Shown: positions 49,805 to 57,189 of the stretch, one piece after another
Layout of the letters: every line of letters begins with the position of its first letter
Position numbering within the stretch: position 1 is the first letter of the stretch
Assembly: GCF_017377655.1 (NCBI RefSeq)
Contig: NZ_JAFREL010000070.1
Coordinates: 124,001-188,000 of the forward strand
Length of the DNA: 64,000 nt
From: Candidatus Enterococcus ferrettii
GTDB lineage: Bacteria > Bacillota > Bacilli > Lactobacillales > Enterococcaceae
Direction: 5' to 3'
The notes under the pieces: model-generated
The model's database searches: none
What the model saw: only the letters and a program-made list of their open reading frames with translations
What the model was told of the DNA's origin: nothing
Made by a program: the position numbers and the translations under genes

Positions 49805-49821
49805 GTTGAGGAAGGGATAAA

Positions 49822-50133
49822 ATGAAATCATTAGTTTTATTTGAGTCAGAGATGTGTTGTGGTATCAAGATGACAGGAGCAGAAGTAAATAAAAATCTAT
49901 TATATTTGAGCCCAACATTACAGAAAATTCAACGAGAAACAAATTACGAAGTGGAGCGTCATAGCTTAACAATTGAACCAAATGTATTTTTGGAAAATGA
50001 GGAAGTCAAATCATTAATAGATAAAAATGGCATTAGTGTCTTACCGATAACCATTGTGGATGGAGAGGTAAAAAAGTTTGGTGCCTATCCCTCATTAAAA
50101 GAATTTGAAAATTTTACAGGTGTAAATGAATAA
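49822..50133 (+). CDS. arsD: ArsD-like arsenic metallochaperone, third cysteine missing
   Basis: 103 residues. ArsD carries As(III) or Sb(III) to the ArsA ATPase and is also a weak repressor of the operon. The vicinal cysteines are kept (ESEMCCGI, residues 12-13 of the family), but where ArsD2 has VCGPG (Cys18) this copy has KMTGA, so the usual three-Cys site is incomplete. GAGGAAGGG is 6-7 nt before the ATG. It overlaps the open frame that leads into arsA1. Confidence 0.85.
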   Translation: MKSLVLFESEMCCGIKMTGAEVNKNLLYLSPTLQKIQRETNYEVERHSLTIEPNVFLENEEVKSLIDKNGISVLPITIVDGEVKKFGAYPSLKEFENFTGVNE

Positions 50134-50152
50134 AAATTTAGGAGGAAATATC

Positions 50153-51892
50153 ATGGAAATGTATCAACCAGAGGCAATTCATTTAACGAAATATCTATTT
50201 TTCACAGGTAAAGGAGGCGTTGGGAAAACTTCTACAGCTAGTGCTACAGCAACTTATCTAGCTGACAAAGGGAAACAAGTCATGTTGGTTAGTACCGACC
50301 CAGCAAGCAATTTGCAGGATGTCTTTGAATTAGAACTCTCAAATAAAGGGACTAAAATTCCTAATGTAGAAGGTTTAGTTGTCGCCAACTTTGACCCTGT
50401 GGAGGCGGCTAATGACTATAAAGAAAGTATTGTAGGACCTTATCGTGGTAAATTGCCAGATTCAGTTTTGGAAAATATGGAAGAACAATTGTCAGGCTCT
50501 TGTACTGTAGAGATAGCCTCATTTAATGAATTTGCCAATTTTTTAACGGATAAAGAAGCCTCTACAAAATTTGATCATATTATTTTTGATACTGCCCCAA
50601 CAGGTCATACTCTGAGAATGCTTCAATTACCTTCTGCTTGGAATAATTATTTAGATGAGAATGAGACCGCAACTGCTCCTTTAGGACAATTATCAGGTGC
50701 TGTAGACAAAAAAGAAATGTATGATCTAGCTGTTAAAACCTTAATTGACGGTCAGAAAACGACGTTGATGTTGGTAACGAGACCGCAAAAAACGTCTTTA
50801 TTAGAAGCAGATAGAGCGTCAAAAGAATTGGAAGAAATGGGGATTAAAAATCAAGCATTAATTATTAATGGGGTACTGGAAGAAGCAACAGATAAAGTCT
50901 CTGAGGAATTTTATGCTATTCAACAGGAAGCATTAAAACAGATGCCAGCAAGTTTAGCTAAGTATCCAGAATATTTTGTACCATTACGTCCATATAATTT
51001 AACTGGAATTGAAAATATTAGAAAATTATTGAATGAACATCAAGAAGAACTATTGACGGGATCAATTAAACCAAAAGAATTTCCCCACTTACAAGCCATT
51101 GTGGATAATTTATATAAAACGGATAAAAAAGTTATTTTTACAATGGGTAAAGGTGGCGTAGGGAAGACGACGATAGCCGCAGCAATTGCAATGGCATTAG
51201 CGGATAAAGGGAAAAAAGTTCATTTAGCAACGACTGATCCAGCAGCACATCTTCAATTTGTTATTTCAGAAACTGACAAAATTAGCGTGAGTCATATTGA
51301 TGAAGAAAAAGAACTAGCAGATTATCAGTCTGAGATATTAACAAAAGCTCGTGAAACAATGTCAGAAGAAGATGTGGCATATGTTGAAGAAGACTTACGT
51401 TCCCCTTGCACACAAGAGATTGCTGTTTTTAGAAAGTTTGCGGAAATAGTTGAAGGAGCAGATAGTGATGTTGTTGTGATTGATACCGCACCAACAGGTC
51501 ATACACTATTGCTATTAGATTCAACACAAAGCTACCACAAAGAGATTGAACGTTCTTCTGGAGATATACCCGAGTCTGTTCAAAAGCTACTGCCTAAGTT
51601 ACAAAATGGGGATGAAACAGAAGTAGTAATGGTCACATTACCCGAAGCAACACCTGTTTATGAATCAATTCGATTAAAAGATGACTTGGAGAGAGCGGGA
51701 ATCGCTCGTACTTGGTGGGTAGTGAACAATAGCATGCTTTCTAGCGGAACAACGAACCCAATGCTTTTAGCAAGAGCACAAAATGAAGAAGTTTGGATTG
51801 ATAAGGTAGCAGAGCTGTCTAACAATCATTACGCAGTGATTGAATGGAAAGCTGAGGATATTTCAGGAGATGCTTTAAGAGATATTTTATAA
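50153..51892 (+). CDS. arsA: Arsenite-transporting ATPase ArsA, copy 1
   Basis: 579 residues, two ATPase halves joined by a linker. Walker A GKGGVGKTS near residue 20 and GKGGVGKTT in the second half (about 330); DTAPTGHT in both. As(III) ligands of E. coli ArsA: Cys113 is in SGSCTVEIA and Cys422 in SPCTQEIA, but Cys172 is lost (TAPLGQL instead of ASCLGQL in copy 2). It would energise the ACR3 pump. ATG 50153 with TAGGAGG 7 nt upstream. Confidence 0.9.
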   Translation: MEMYQPEAIHLTKYLFFTGKGGVGKTSTASATATYLADKGKQVMLVSTDPASNLQDVFELELSNKGTKIPNVEGLVVANFDPVEAANDYKESIVGPYRGKLPDSVLENMEEQLSGSCTVEIASFNEFANFLTDKEASTKFDHIIFDTAPTGHTLRMLQLPSAWNNYLDENETATAPLGQLSGAVDKKEMYDLAVKTLIDGQKTTLMLVTRPQKTSLLEADRASKELEEMGIKNQALIINGVLEEATDKVSEEFYAIQQEALKQMPASLAKYPEYFVPLRPYNLTGIENIRKLLNEHQEELLTGSIKPKEFPHLQAIVDNLYKTDKKVIFTMGKGGVGKTTIAAAIAMALADKGKKVHLATTDPAAHLQFVISETDKISVSHIDEEKELADYQSEILTKARETMSEEDVAYVEEDLRSPCTQEIAVFRKFAEIVEGADSDVVVIDTAPTGHTLLLLDSTQSYHKEIERSSGDIPESVQKLLPKLQNGDETEVVMVTLPEATPVYESIRLKDDLERAGIARTWWVVNNSMLSSGTTNPMLLARAQNEEVWIDKVAELSNNHYAVIEWKAEDISGDALRDIL

Positions 51893-51919
51893 TTTACGAG
51901 ATAACTCATATTTTACTCA

Positions 51920-51948
51920 TTGACAAAACATAGATAAAGTTCTATATT
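51920..51948 (+). promoter_or_regulatory. Second ars promoter
   Basis: TTGACA (51920-51925) and TATATT (51943-51948), spacing 17 nt, 35 nt before the arsR1 start codon. Confidence 0.85.
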
Positions 51949-51950
51949 AA

Positions 51951-51970
51951 ATATAGATGAACATCTATAT
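51951..51970. promoter_or_regulatory. ArsR operator at the arsR1 promoter
   Basis: ATATAGATG-AA-CATCTATAT is a perfect 9-bp inverted repeat with 2-nt spacer, directly downstream of the -10. Confidence 0.8.
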
Positions 51971-51982
51971 GGAGGTGAGAAT

Positions 51983-52276
51983 ATGGATTATTTAGGATTA
52001 TCAAAAATTATGAAGGCAATTGCAGAGCCTAATAGACTTCAAATATTAGATATGATTTCAACTGGTGAAAAGTGTGCATGTGATATTTTGGATAATTTTG
52101 ATTTTACTCAGCCGACACTATCACATCATATGAAGGTTTTAATTGAGGCGGGAGTAGTAACCGCACGTAAGGAAGGCAAATGGCAATATTATTCTCTGGT
52201 AACAGAGAACATTGAAGAATTTCAAGAATTAATACATCAGATATTGAATATAAAACAAAAAGAAGGAGTTATGTAA
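51983..52276 (+). CDS. arsR: ArsR-family arsenic-responsive repressor, copy 1
   Basis: 97 residues, winged helix. The metal site GEKCACDIL (Cys-x-Cys, the position of the arsenite-binding cysteines in ArsR) lies at about residues 31-35, and the recognition helix is TQPTLSHHMKVL. It would repress the ars promoters and leave DNA on binding As(III) or Sb(III). It starts 10 nt after GGAGGTG and precedes arsD2 by 1 nt. Confidence 0.93.
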   Translation: MDYLGLSKIMKAIAEPNRLQILDMISTGEKCACDILDNFDFTQPTLSHHMKVLIEAGVVTARKEGKWQYYSLVTENIEEFQELIHQILNIKQKEGVM

Positions 52277-52277
52277 A

Positions 52278-52649
52278 ATGAGTAAAGTATCGTTGTATGA
52301 ACCAGCAATGTGTTGTGACACAGGAGTTTGTGGTCCCGGAGTAGATACAGAATTGCTTCGAGTTTCCTCTATTATTCAAACATTGGAAAAAGCCGATGGT
52401 GTAGAAGTAGAGCGTTTTAATTTAACAGGTAATCCTGCGGCATTCATAGAAAATGAAAAAATTGGGGAGTTGTTACAGTCTAAAGGAGCCGACATACTAC
52501 CAGTTGTTTTATTAGATGGTGAAATTGTGAAAATGGCTGGTTATCCGTCAAATGAGGAGTTTAGTGTCTATACTGGTGTTAATTTCTCAGAGGATAAGAA
52601 AGAAGAACAATCAAATAGTTGCTGCTCTCCATCATCTGGATGTTGCTAA
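52278..52649 (+). CDS. arsD: ArsD arsenic metallochaperone, copy 2
   Basis: 123 residues. The full three-Cys site is present: AMCCDTGVCGPG (Cys12, Cys13, Cys18). The C-terminus ends NSCCSPSSGCC, two more cysteine pairs, typical of ArsD. It is expected to load As(III) on an ArsA copy. It follows arsR1 directly and ends at a terminator, before the next promoter. Confidence 0.93.
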   Translation: MSKVSLYEPAMCCDTGVCGPGVDTELLRVSSIIQTLEKADGVEVERFNLTGNPAAFIENEKIGELLQSKGADILPVVLLDGEIVKMAGYPSNEEFSVYTGVNFSEDKKEEQSNSCCSPSSGCC

Positions 52650-52660
52650 ACGAAGAAACT

Positions 52661-52695
52661 AAAGCTTATGAGAAGAAATTCTCATAGGCTTTTTT
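52661..52695 (+). terminator. Terminator after arsD2
   Basis: AAGC-TTATGAGAA and TTCTCATA-GGCTT form a stem of about 13 bp around a GAAA loop, followed by six T. Confidence 0.8.
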
Positions 52696-52715
52696 ATTAA
52701 GTGAGACAGAATCTA

Positions 52716-52744
52716 TTGACAATAGATAGATGAACATCTATATT
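52716..52744 (+). promoter_or_regulatory. Third ars promoter
   Basis: TTGACA (52716-52721) and TATATT (52739-52744), spacing 17 nt, 38 nt before arsR2. Confidence 0.85.
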
Positions 52745-52764
52745 ATATATAGAAGAACTTCTAT
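52726..52764. promoter_or_regulatory. Double ArsR operator at the arsR2 promoter
   Basis: ATAGATG-AA-CATCTAT (52726-52741, within the spacer and -10) and ATAGAAG-AA-CTTCTAT (52749-52764). Confidence 0.8.
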
Positions 52765-52781
52765 GTATGGAGGGATGAAAG

Positions 52782-53147
52782 ATGGATTATGAATTAACAG
52801 CAAAAGTTTTTAAAGCATTAGGAGACCCAAAAAGAGTTCAAATTGTGGATATGCTCTCTTGTGGTGAGCGTTGTGCATGTGATTTATTAGAGCATTTTGA
52901 ATTTACGCAACCAACGCTTTCCCATCACATGAAAGTGTTAATGAATGCAGGGATTGTTCAAGCCAGAAAATCAGGGACATGGCACAACTATTCATTGAAT
53001 GCGGAGAATATGAAAGTATTATCTGGTGTTATTCAAACAATAATTCAAAACACAGATGACTGTATTTGTCATACGATTGATAATGCTGCATGTTCTTGTG
53101 AGGGTAAAGGGAGAGTAACAGCTACAAAGAAAGTAACAACTGCTTAG
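52782..53147 (+). CDS. arsR: ArsR-family repressor, copy 2, with cysteine-rich tail
   Basis: 121 residues. Winged helix with GERCACDLL metal site and the same TQPTLSHHMKVL recognition helix as copy 1. After residue 85 a tail adds DDCICHTIDNAACSCEGKG, five cysteines not found in copy 1. The tail may be a second metal site or a trap for arsenite. It heads arsR2-arsA2. Confidence 0.92.
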   Translation: MDYELTAKVFKALGDPKRVQIVDMLSCGERCACDLLEHFEFTQPTLSHHMKVLMNAGIVQARKSGTWHNYSLNAENMKVLSGVIQTIIQNTDDCICHTIDNAACSCEGKGRVTATKKVTTA

Positions 53148-53182
53148 AATGATGATGTTAAATTTAAAGGAGGAAACCAAAC

Positions 53183-54925
53183 ATGAAATTGTACCAACCA
53201 GATCAGCTACCATTAACAAAGTATCTATTTTTTACAGGAAAGGGAGGTGTTGGTAAAACAACGACTGCTTGTGGCACTGCTACTTATTTAGCAGATAGTG
53301 GGAAAAAAGTTATGTTAGTCAGTACCGATCCAGCAAGTAATTTACAAGATGTTTTTCAAACAGAATTAACAAATAAAGGGAAAGAAATTCCAGAAGTTCC
53401 GGGATTAACTGTAGCAAATTTTGATCCAGTAACAGCAGCTGATGACTATAAAGAAAGTGTTGTAGGACCATTTAGAGGGAAACTACCTGATTCTGCTTTA
53501 GCGAATATGGAGGAACAATTATCTGGTTCTTGTACAGTAGAGATTGCTGCCTTCAATGAATTTTCTGGTTTTTTAACTGATCCAGAAGCAGAGAAAAAGT
53601 ATGACTATATTATTTTTGATACCGCACCAACAGGTCACACGTTAAGGATGTTACAGTTACCGTCTGCATGGAGTAATTTTATGGATGAAAATACAACAGG
53701 AGCTTCATGCTTAGGTCAATTATCTGGTTTAGGTGATAAAAAGGAAATTTATGAGCATGCTGTAGCCACATTAGCTGATGGAGCAAAAACAACTTTAATG
53801 CTTGTAACTAGACCACAAAAGGCACCACTTTTAGAAGCAGATCGAGCTTCTAAAGAATTACAAGAGATAGGCATTGAAAATCAAGTTTTATTAGTGAATG
53901 GCGTCTTAGAGGAAGCAACAGATAAAGTATCTCAATTGATTTATGATGGACAACAAGAAGCGTTGGCACAAATGCCAGATAGTTTGAAAGCTTTTCCTGA
54001 GTACAGTATTCCTTTACGTTCTTACAATGTGACTGGTGTTGAAAATCTACGCCAATTGTTGAAATCCAATCAAGGTGAATTTTTAACTGAAATAGTCACA
54101 CCAAGAGCATTTCCTAGATTGAAAGACATCGTGAATGAGTTGCATCAATCTGGTAAAAAAGTGATTTTTACAATGGGTAAAGGTGGCGTTGGGAAAACGA
54201 CTATTGCTGCGGCAATTGCCACTGGTTTAGCAGATAAAGGCAAGAAAGTTCATTTGGCTACAACCGATCCAGCTGCTCATTTACAATTTGTGATTTCTGA
54301 ATCCGATCAAATCAAGGTGAGTCATATCGATGAGGACAAGGAATTAGCAGATTATACAGAAGAAGTATTAAGCAAGGCTCGTGAAACGATGTCACCAGAT
54401 GATGTTGCTTATGTAGAAGAAGATTTACGTTCGCCTTGTACACAAGAAATCGCTGTATTCAGAGCTTTTGCAGAGATTGTGGATGATGCCGATTGTGATG
54501 TGGTAGTTATTGATACCGCACCAACAGGACATACATTACTATTACTTGATTCTACCCAAAGCTACCATAAAGAAGTAGAGCGGACATCTGGTGAAGTACC
54601 AGAATCAGTGAAACGTCTCTTACCTCGTTTGCAAGATGGAAAAGAAACCGAAGTGGTCATGGTCACTTTACCTGAAACAACACCTGTTTATGAATCTATG
54701 CGACTACAGGAAGACTTGGATCGAGCAGGCATTGCTCATACATGGTGGGTCGTGAATAACAGTATGTTAACAAGTGGTACAACAAATCCAATGTTATTAG
54801 CCCGAGCACAAAATGAAAATACATGGATTGATAAAGTAGCAGAATTATCTAATAATCATTATGGGGTTGTAGAATGGCATGCAGAAGAAATCTCTGGAGA
54901 AGCACTACACAATATATTGAATTAG
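53183..54925 (+). CDS. arsA: Arsenite-transporting ATPase ArsA, copy 2
   Basis: 580 residues, aligned end to end with copy 1. Two Walker A sites (GKGGVGKTT), DTAPTGHT in both halves, and all three metalloid cysteines: SGSCTVEIA (Cys113), GASCLGQL (Cys172) and SPCTQEIA (Cys422). It should be a normal ArsA. GGAGGAAAC is upstream. A perfect inverted repeat follows before the pump genes. Confidence 0.93.
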   Translation: MKLYQPDQLPLTKYLFFTGKGGVGKTTTACGTATYLADSGKKVMLVSTDPASNLQDVFQTELTNKGKEIPEVPGLTVANFDPVTAADDYKESVVGPFRGKLPDSALANMEEQLSGSCTVEIAAFNEFSGFLTDPEAEKKYDYIIFDTAPTGHTLRMLQLPSAWSNFMDENTTGASCLGQLSGLGDKKEIYEHAVATLADGAKTTLMLVTRPQKAPLLEADRASKELQEIGIENQVLLVNGVLEEATDKVSQLIYDGQQEALAQMPDSLKAFPEYSIPLRSYNVTGVENLRQLLKSNQGEFLTEIVTPRAFPRLKDIVNELHQSGKKVIFTMGKGGVGKTTIAAAIATGLADKGKKVHLATTDPAAHLQFVISESDQIKVSHIDEDKELADYTEEVLSKARETMSPDDVAYVEEDLRSPCTQEIAVFRAFAEIVDDADCDVVVIDTAPTGHTLLLLDSTQSYHKEVERTSGEVPESVKRLLPRLQDGKETEVVMVTLPETTPVYESMRLQEDLDRAGIAHTWWVVNNSMLTSGTTNPMLLARAQNENTWIDKVAELSNNHYGVVEWHAEEISGEALHNILN

Positions 54926-54945
54926 AAGCATTTTATTTTTTTTAT

Positions 54946-54973
54946 TGATAGATAGAAATTTTTCTATCTATCA
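54946..54973. repeat. Perfect 13-bp inverted repeat between arsA2 and the first ACR3 gene
   Basis: TGATAGATAGAAA, TT, TTTCTATCTATCA. On neither strand is it followed by a T run, so it is not a plain terminator. It contains ATAGAT-like half sites, so it may bind ArsR, or act as an mRNA hairpin. Confidence 0.6.
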
Positions 54974-55004
54974 TGCACTTATTTGAATTTTATGATGGAG
55001 GAAG

Positions 55005-56084
55005 ATGATGATGGAAAAAGAAGAACAAAAAGGATTGGGAATATTTGAAAAATATTTAACGCTTTGGGTGGCTTTGTGTATGGTTACGGGTGTTTTAATT
55101 GGGAAATATTTGCCAGCTGTTCCAGCAACTTTAGGGAAATTCGAGTATTATCAAGTATCTATTCCAACAGCAATCTTAATTTGGTTGATGATCTATCCGA
55201 TGATGTTGAAAATAGATTTTACTAGTATTGTCAATGCAGCTAAAAAACCTAAAGGTCTGATTGTAACCTGTACAGTGAATTGGTTAATTAAGCCATTTAC
55301 GATGTATGCCATTTCAGCATTTTTCTTTTTCGTTGTATTTAAAGGGATTATCCCAAATGATTTAGCCAAAGAATATGTTGCAGGAGCAGTATTGTTAGGT
55401 GCGGCACCCTGTACTGCAATGGTCTTTGTTTGGAGTTACTTAACCAAAGGAGATCCAGCTTATACATTAGTTCAAGTTGCGATTAATGATTTAATTATTT
55501 TAGTGTTGTATGCGCCAATCGTTGCTATTTTATTAGGTGTTGGAAATGTAGCTGTTCCAATTAATACATTGATTTTGTCGACTGTTTTATTCGTAGTGAT
55601 TCCACTTCTTTTAGGTGTTGTCACTCGAACATTCATCATAAAAAATAAAGGACTTCATTATTTTGAAACAGTATTTCTAAAAAAATTTGATAAGGTTACG
55701 ATTATTGGGCTTCTCTTAACGCTAGTGATTATTTTTTCTTTTCAAGGTGAAAGAATCTTGAATAATCCACTGCACATTCTTTTGATTGCAATTCCGCTAA
55801 CCATTCAAACACTATTTATTTTTGCTATTGCGTATACATGGGCTCGCTTTTGGAAGTTGCCTCATTCGATTGCTGCTCCGGCAGGCATGGTTGGAGCTAG
55901 TAATTTCTTTGAATTATCTGTAGCAGTAGCCATCTCACTATTTGGTTTACAGTCAGGGGCAACATTAGCAACAGTAGTGGGCGTATTGGTTGAAGTACCA
56001 GTCATGTTGCTATTAGTTAAAGTTGCGAATAGTACAGTTGGATGGTTTCAAAAAAATGAGTTACCTCAATCGTTAAGAAGCTAG
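55005..56084 (+). CDS. arsB: ACR3-family arsenite efflux pump, type 1 of two
   Basis: 359 residues, ten membrane segments. The conserved Cys of ACR3 pumps is in LGAAPCTAMVFVWS, and IYPMMLKIDF and APAGMVGASNFFEL are family segments. It resembles Bacillus YqcL-type ArsB/Acr3. It moves As(III) out, alone or with ArsA. Several ATG codons in a row (55005, 55008, 55011) are possible starts after GGAGGAAG. Confidence 0.92.
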   Translation: MMMEKEEQKGLGIFEKYLTLWVALCMVTGVLIGKYLPAVPATLGKFEYYQVSIPTAILIWLMIYPMMLKIDFTSIVNAAKKPKGLIVTCTVNWLIKPFTMYAISAFFFFVVFKGIIPNDLAKEYVAGAVLLGAAPCTAMVFVWSYLTKGDPAYTLVQVAINDLIILVLYAPIVAILLGVGNVAVPINTLILSTVLFVVIPLLLGVVTRTFIIKNKGLHYFETVFLKKFDKVTIIGLLLTLVIIFSFQGERILNNPLHILLIAIPLTIQTLFIFAIAYTWARFWKLPHSIAAPAGMVGASNFFELSVAVAISLFGLQSGATLATVVGVLVEVPVMLLLVKVANSTVGWFQKNELPQSLRS

Positions 56085-56122
56085 TTTAAGAAGACTAAAT
56101 TTATTACTTGGAGATGTTGATT

Positions 56123-57169
56123 GTGGCAGGTGTAACAAAAAAATTATCATTATTGGATCGTTATTTAACCCTCTGGATTTTTCTTGCAATGGGCTTTGGT
56201 ATTGGATTAGGTTATTTTGTACCAGAGGTTGTGACAGGAATAAATAAACTGGAAGTTGGAACAACTTCTATACCTATTGCGATAGGCTTGATATTAATGA
56301 TGTATCCACCGTTAGCTAAGGTGAAATATGAAGAGATGTGGCGTGTCTTTAAAGATTGGAAGGTTTTATTATTATCACTTTTCCAAAACTGGATTGTCGG
56401 TCCCATTTTAATGTTTATTTTAGCTGTTGTCTTTTTACATGATTATCCTGAATATATGGTGGGGTTAATTATGATTGGTCTGGCTCGTTGTATTGCAATG
56501 GTAATTGTGTGGAGTAACTTAGCTCAAGCGGACAATGAGTATACGGCAGGATTAGTGGCGTTCAATTCCATTTTTCAAATTATCTTTTATTCAGTGTTTG
56601 CCTATATTTTTGTGACAGTTATTCCGGGATGGTTAGGCTTAGAAACGCATGATGTTTCAATTGGAATGGGTGAGATTGCAACAAGTGTTTTCATTTATTT
56701 AGGTATTCCTTTCATTGCAGGCTTTTTATCTCGTTGGATTCTAATAAAGAAAAAAGGAAAGAAATGGTATGAAGAAAAATTCATTCCTAAAATTAGTCCA
56801 ATTACATTGGTTGCCTTATTATTTACAATTGTTGTGATGTTCTCCGTTAAAGGAGAAAAAGTCATTGAACTTCCAATGGATGTAGTAAGGATTGCCATTC
56901 CATTACTCATTTATTTTGTCCTTATGTTCTTTGTTTCATTCTTTATTTCTAAACGTATGGGAACCAGTTATCCAATTGCAGCTTCATTATCGTTTACCGC
57001 AGCGAGCAATAATTTTGAATTAGCAATTGCGGTAGCAGTTGGCGTATTTGGTATTAATTCAGGGGAAGCCTTTGCAGCAGTAATTGGTCCACTAGTGGAA
57101 GTTCCGGTTTTGATTGGTTTAGTAAATGTAGCATTGAAATTTAAGCAAAAATATTTTAAGCAAACTTAA
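56123..57169 (+). CDS. arsB: ACR3-family arsenite efflux pump, type 2
   Basis: 348 residues with ten membrane segments. The pump cysteine is in [14 protein letters not shown], the form seen in the other ACR3 branch, and [15 protein letters not shown] replaces the copy 1 segment. The two pumps are clearly different in sequence, so they are not a recent duplication. GTG 56123 is preferred, 9 nt after GGAG (56110-56113); TTG 56108 and ATG 56114 are alternatives. Confidence 0.9.
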   Translation: MAGVTKKLSLLDRYLTLWIFLAMGFGIGLGYFVPEVVTGINKLEVGTTSIPIAIGLILMMYPPLAKVKYEEMWRVFKDWKVLLLSLFQNWIVGPILMFILAVVFLHDYPEYMVGLIMIGLARCIAMVIVWSNLAQADNEYTAGLVAFNSIFQIIFYSVFAYIFVTVIPGWLGLETHDVSIGMGEIATSVFIYLGIPFIAGFLSRWILIKKKGKKWYEEKFIPKISPITLVALLFTIVVMFSVKGEKVIELPMDVVRIAIPLLIYFVLMFFVSFFISKRMGTSYPIAASLSFTAASNNFELAIAVAVGVFGINSGEAFAAVIGPLVEVPVLIGLVNVALKFKQKYFKQT

Positions 57170-57189
57170 AAAAGGAATGAGGCATCTTT

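Noticed and set aside
50153..54925. Assembly artefact as the cause of the two arsDA copies
   Set aside because: The copies differ widely at DNA and protein level and have different neighbours (arsR1 and arsR2), so they are true separate genes.
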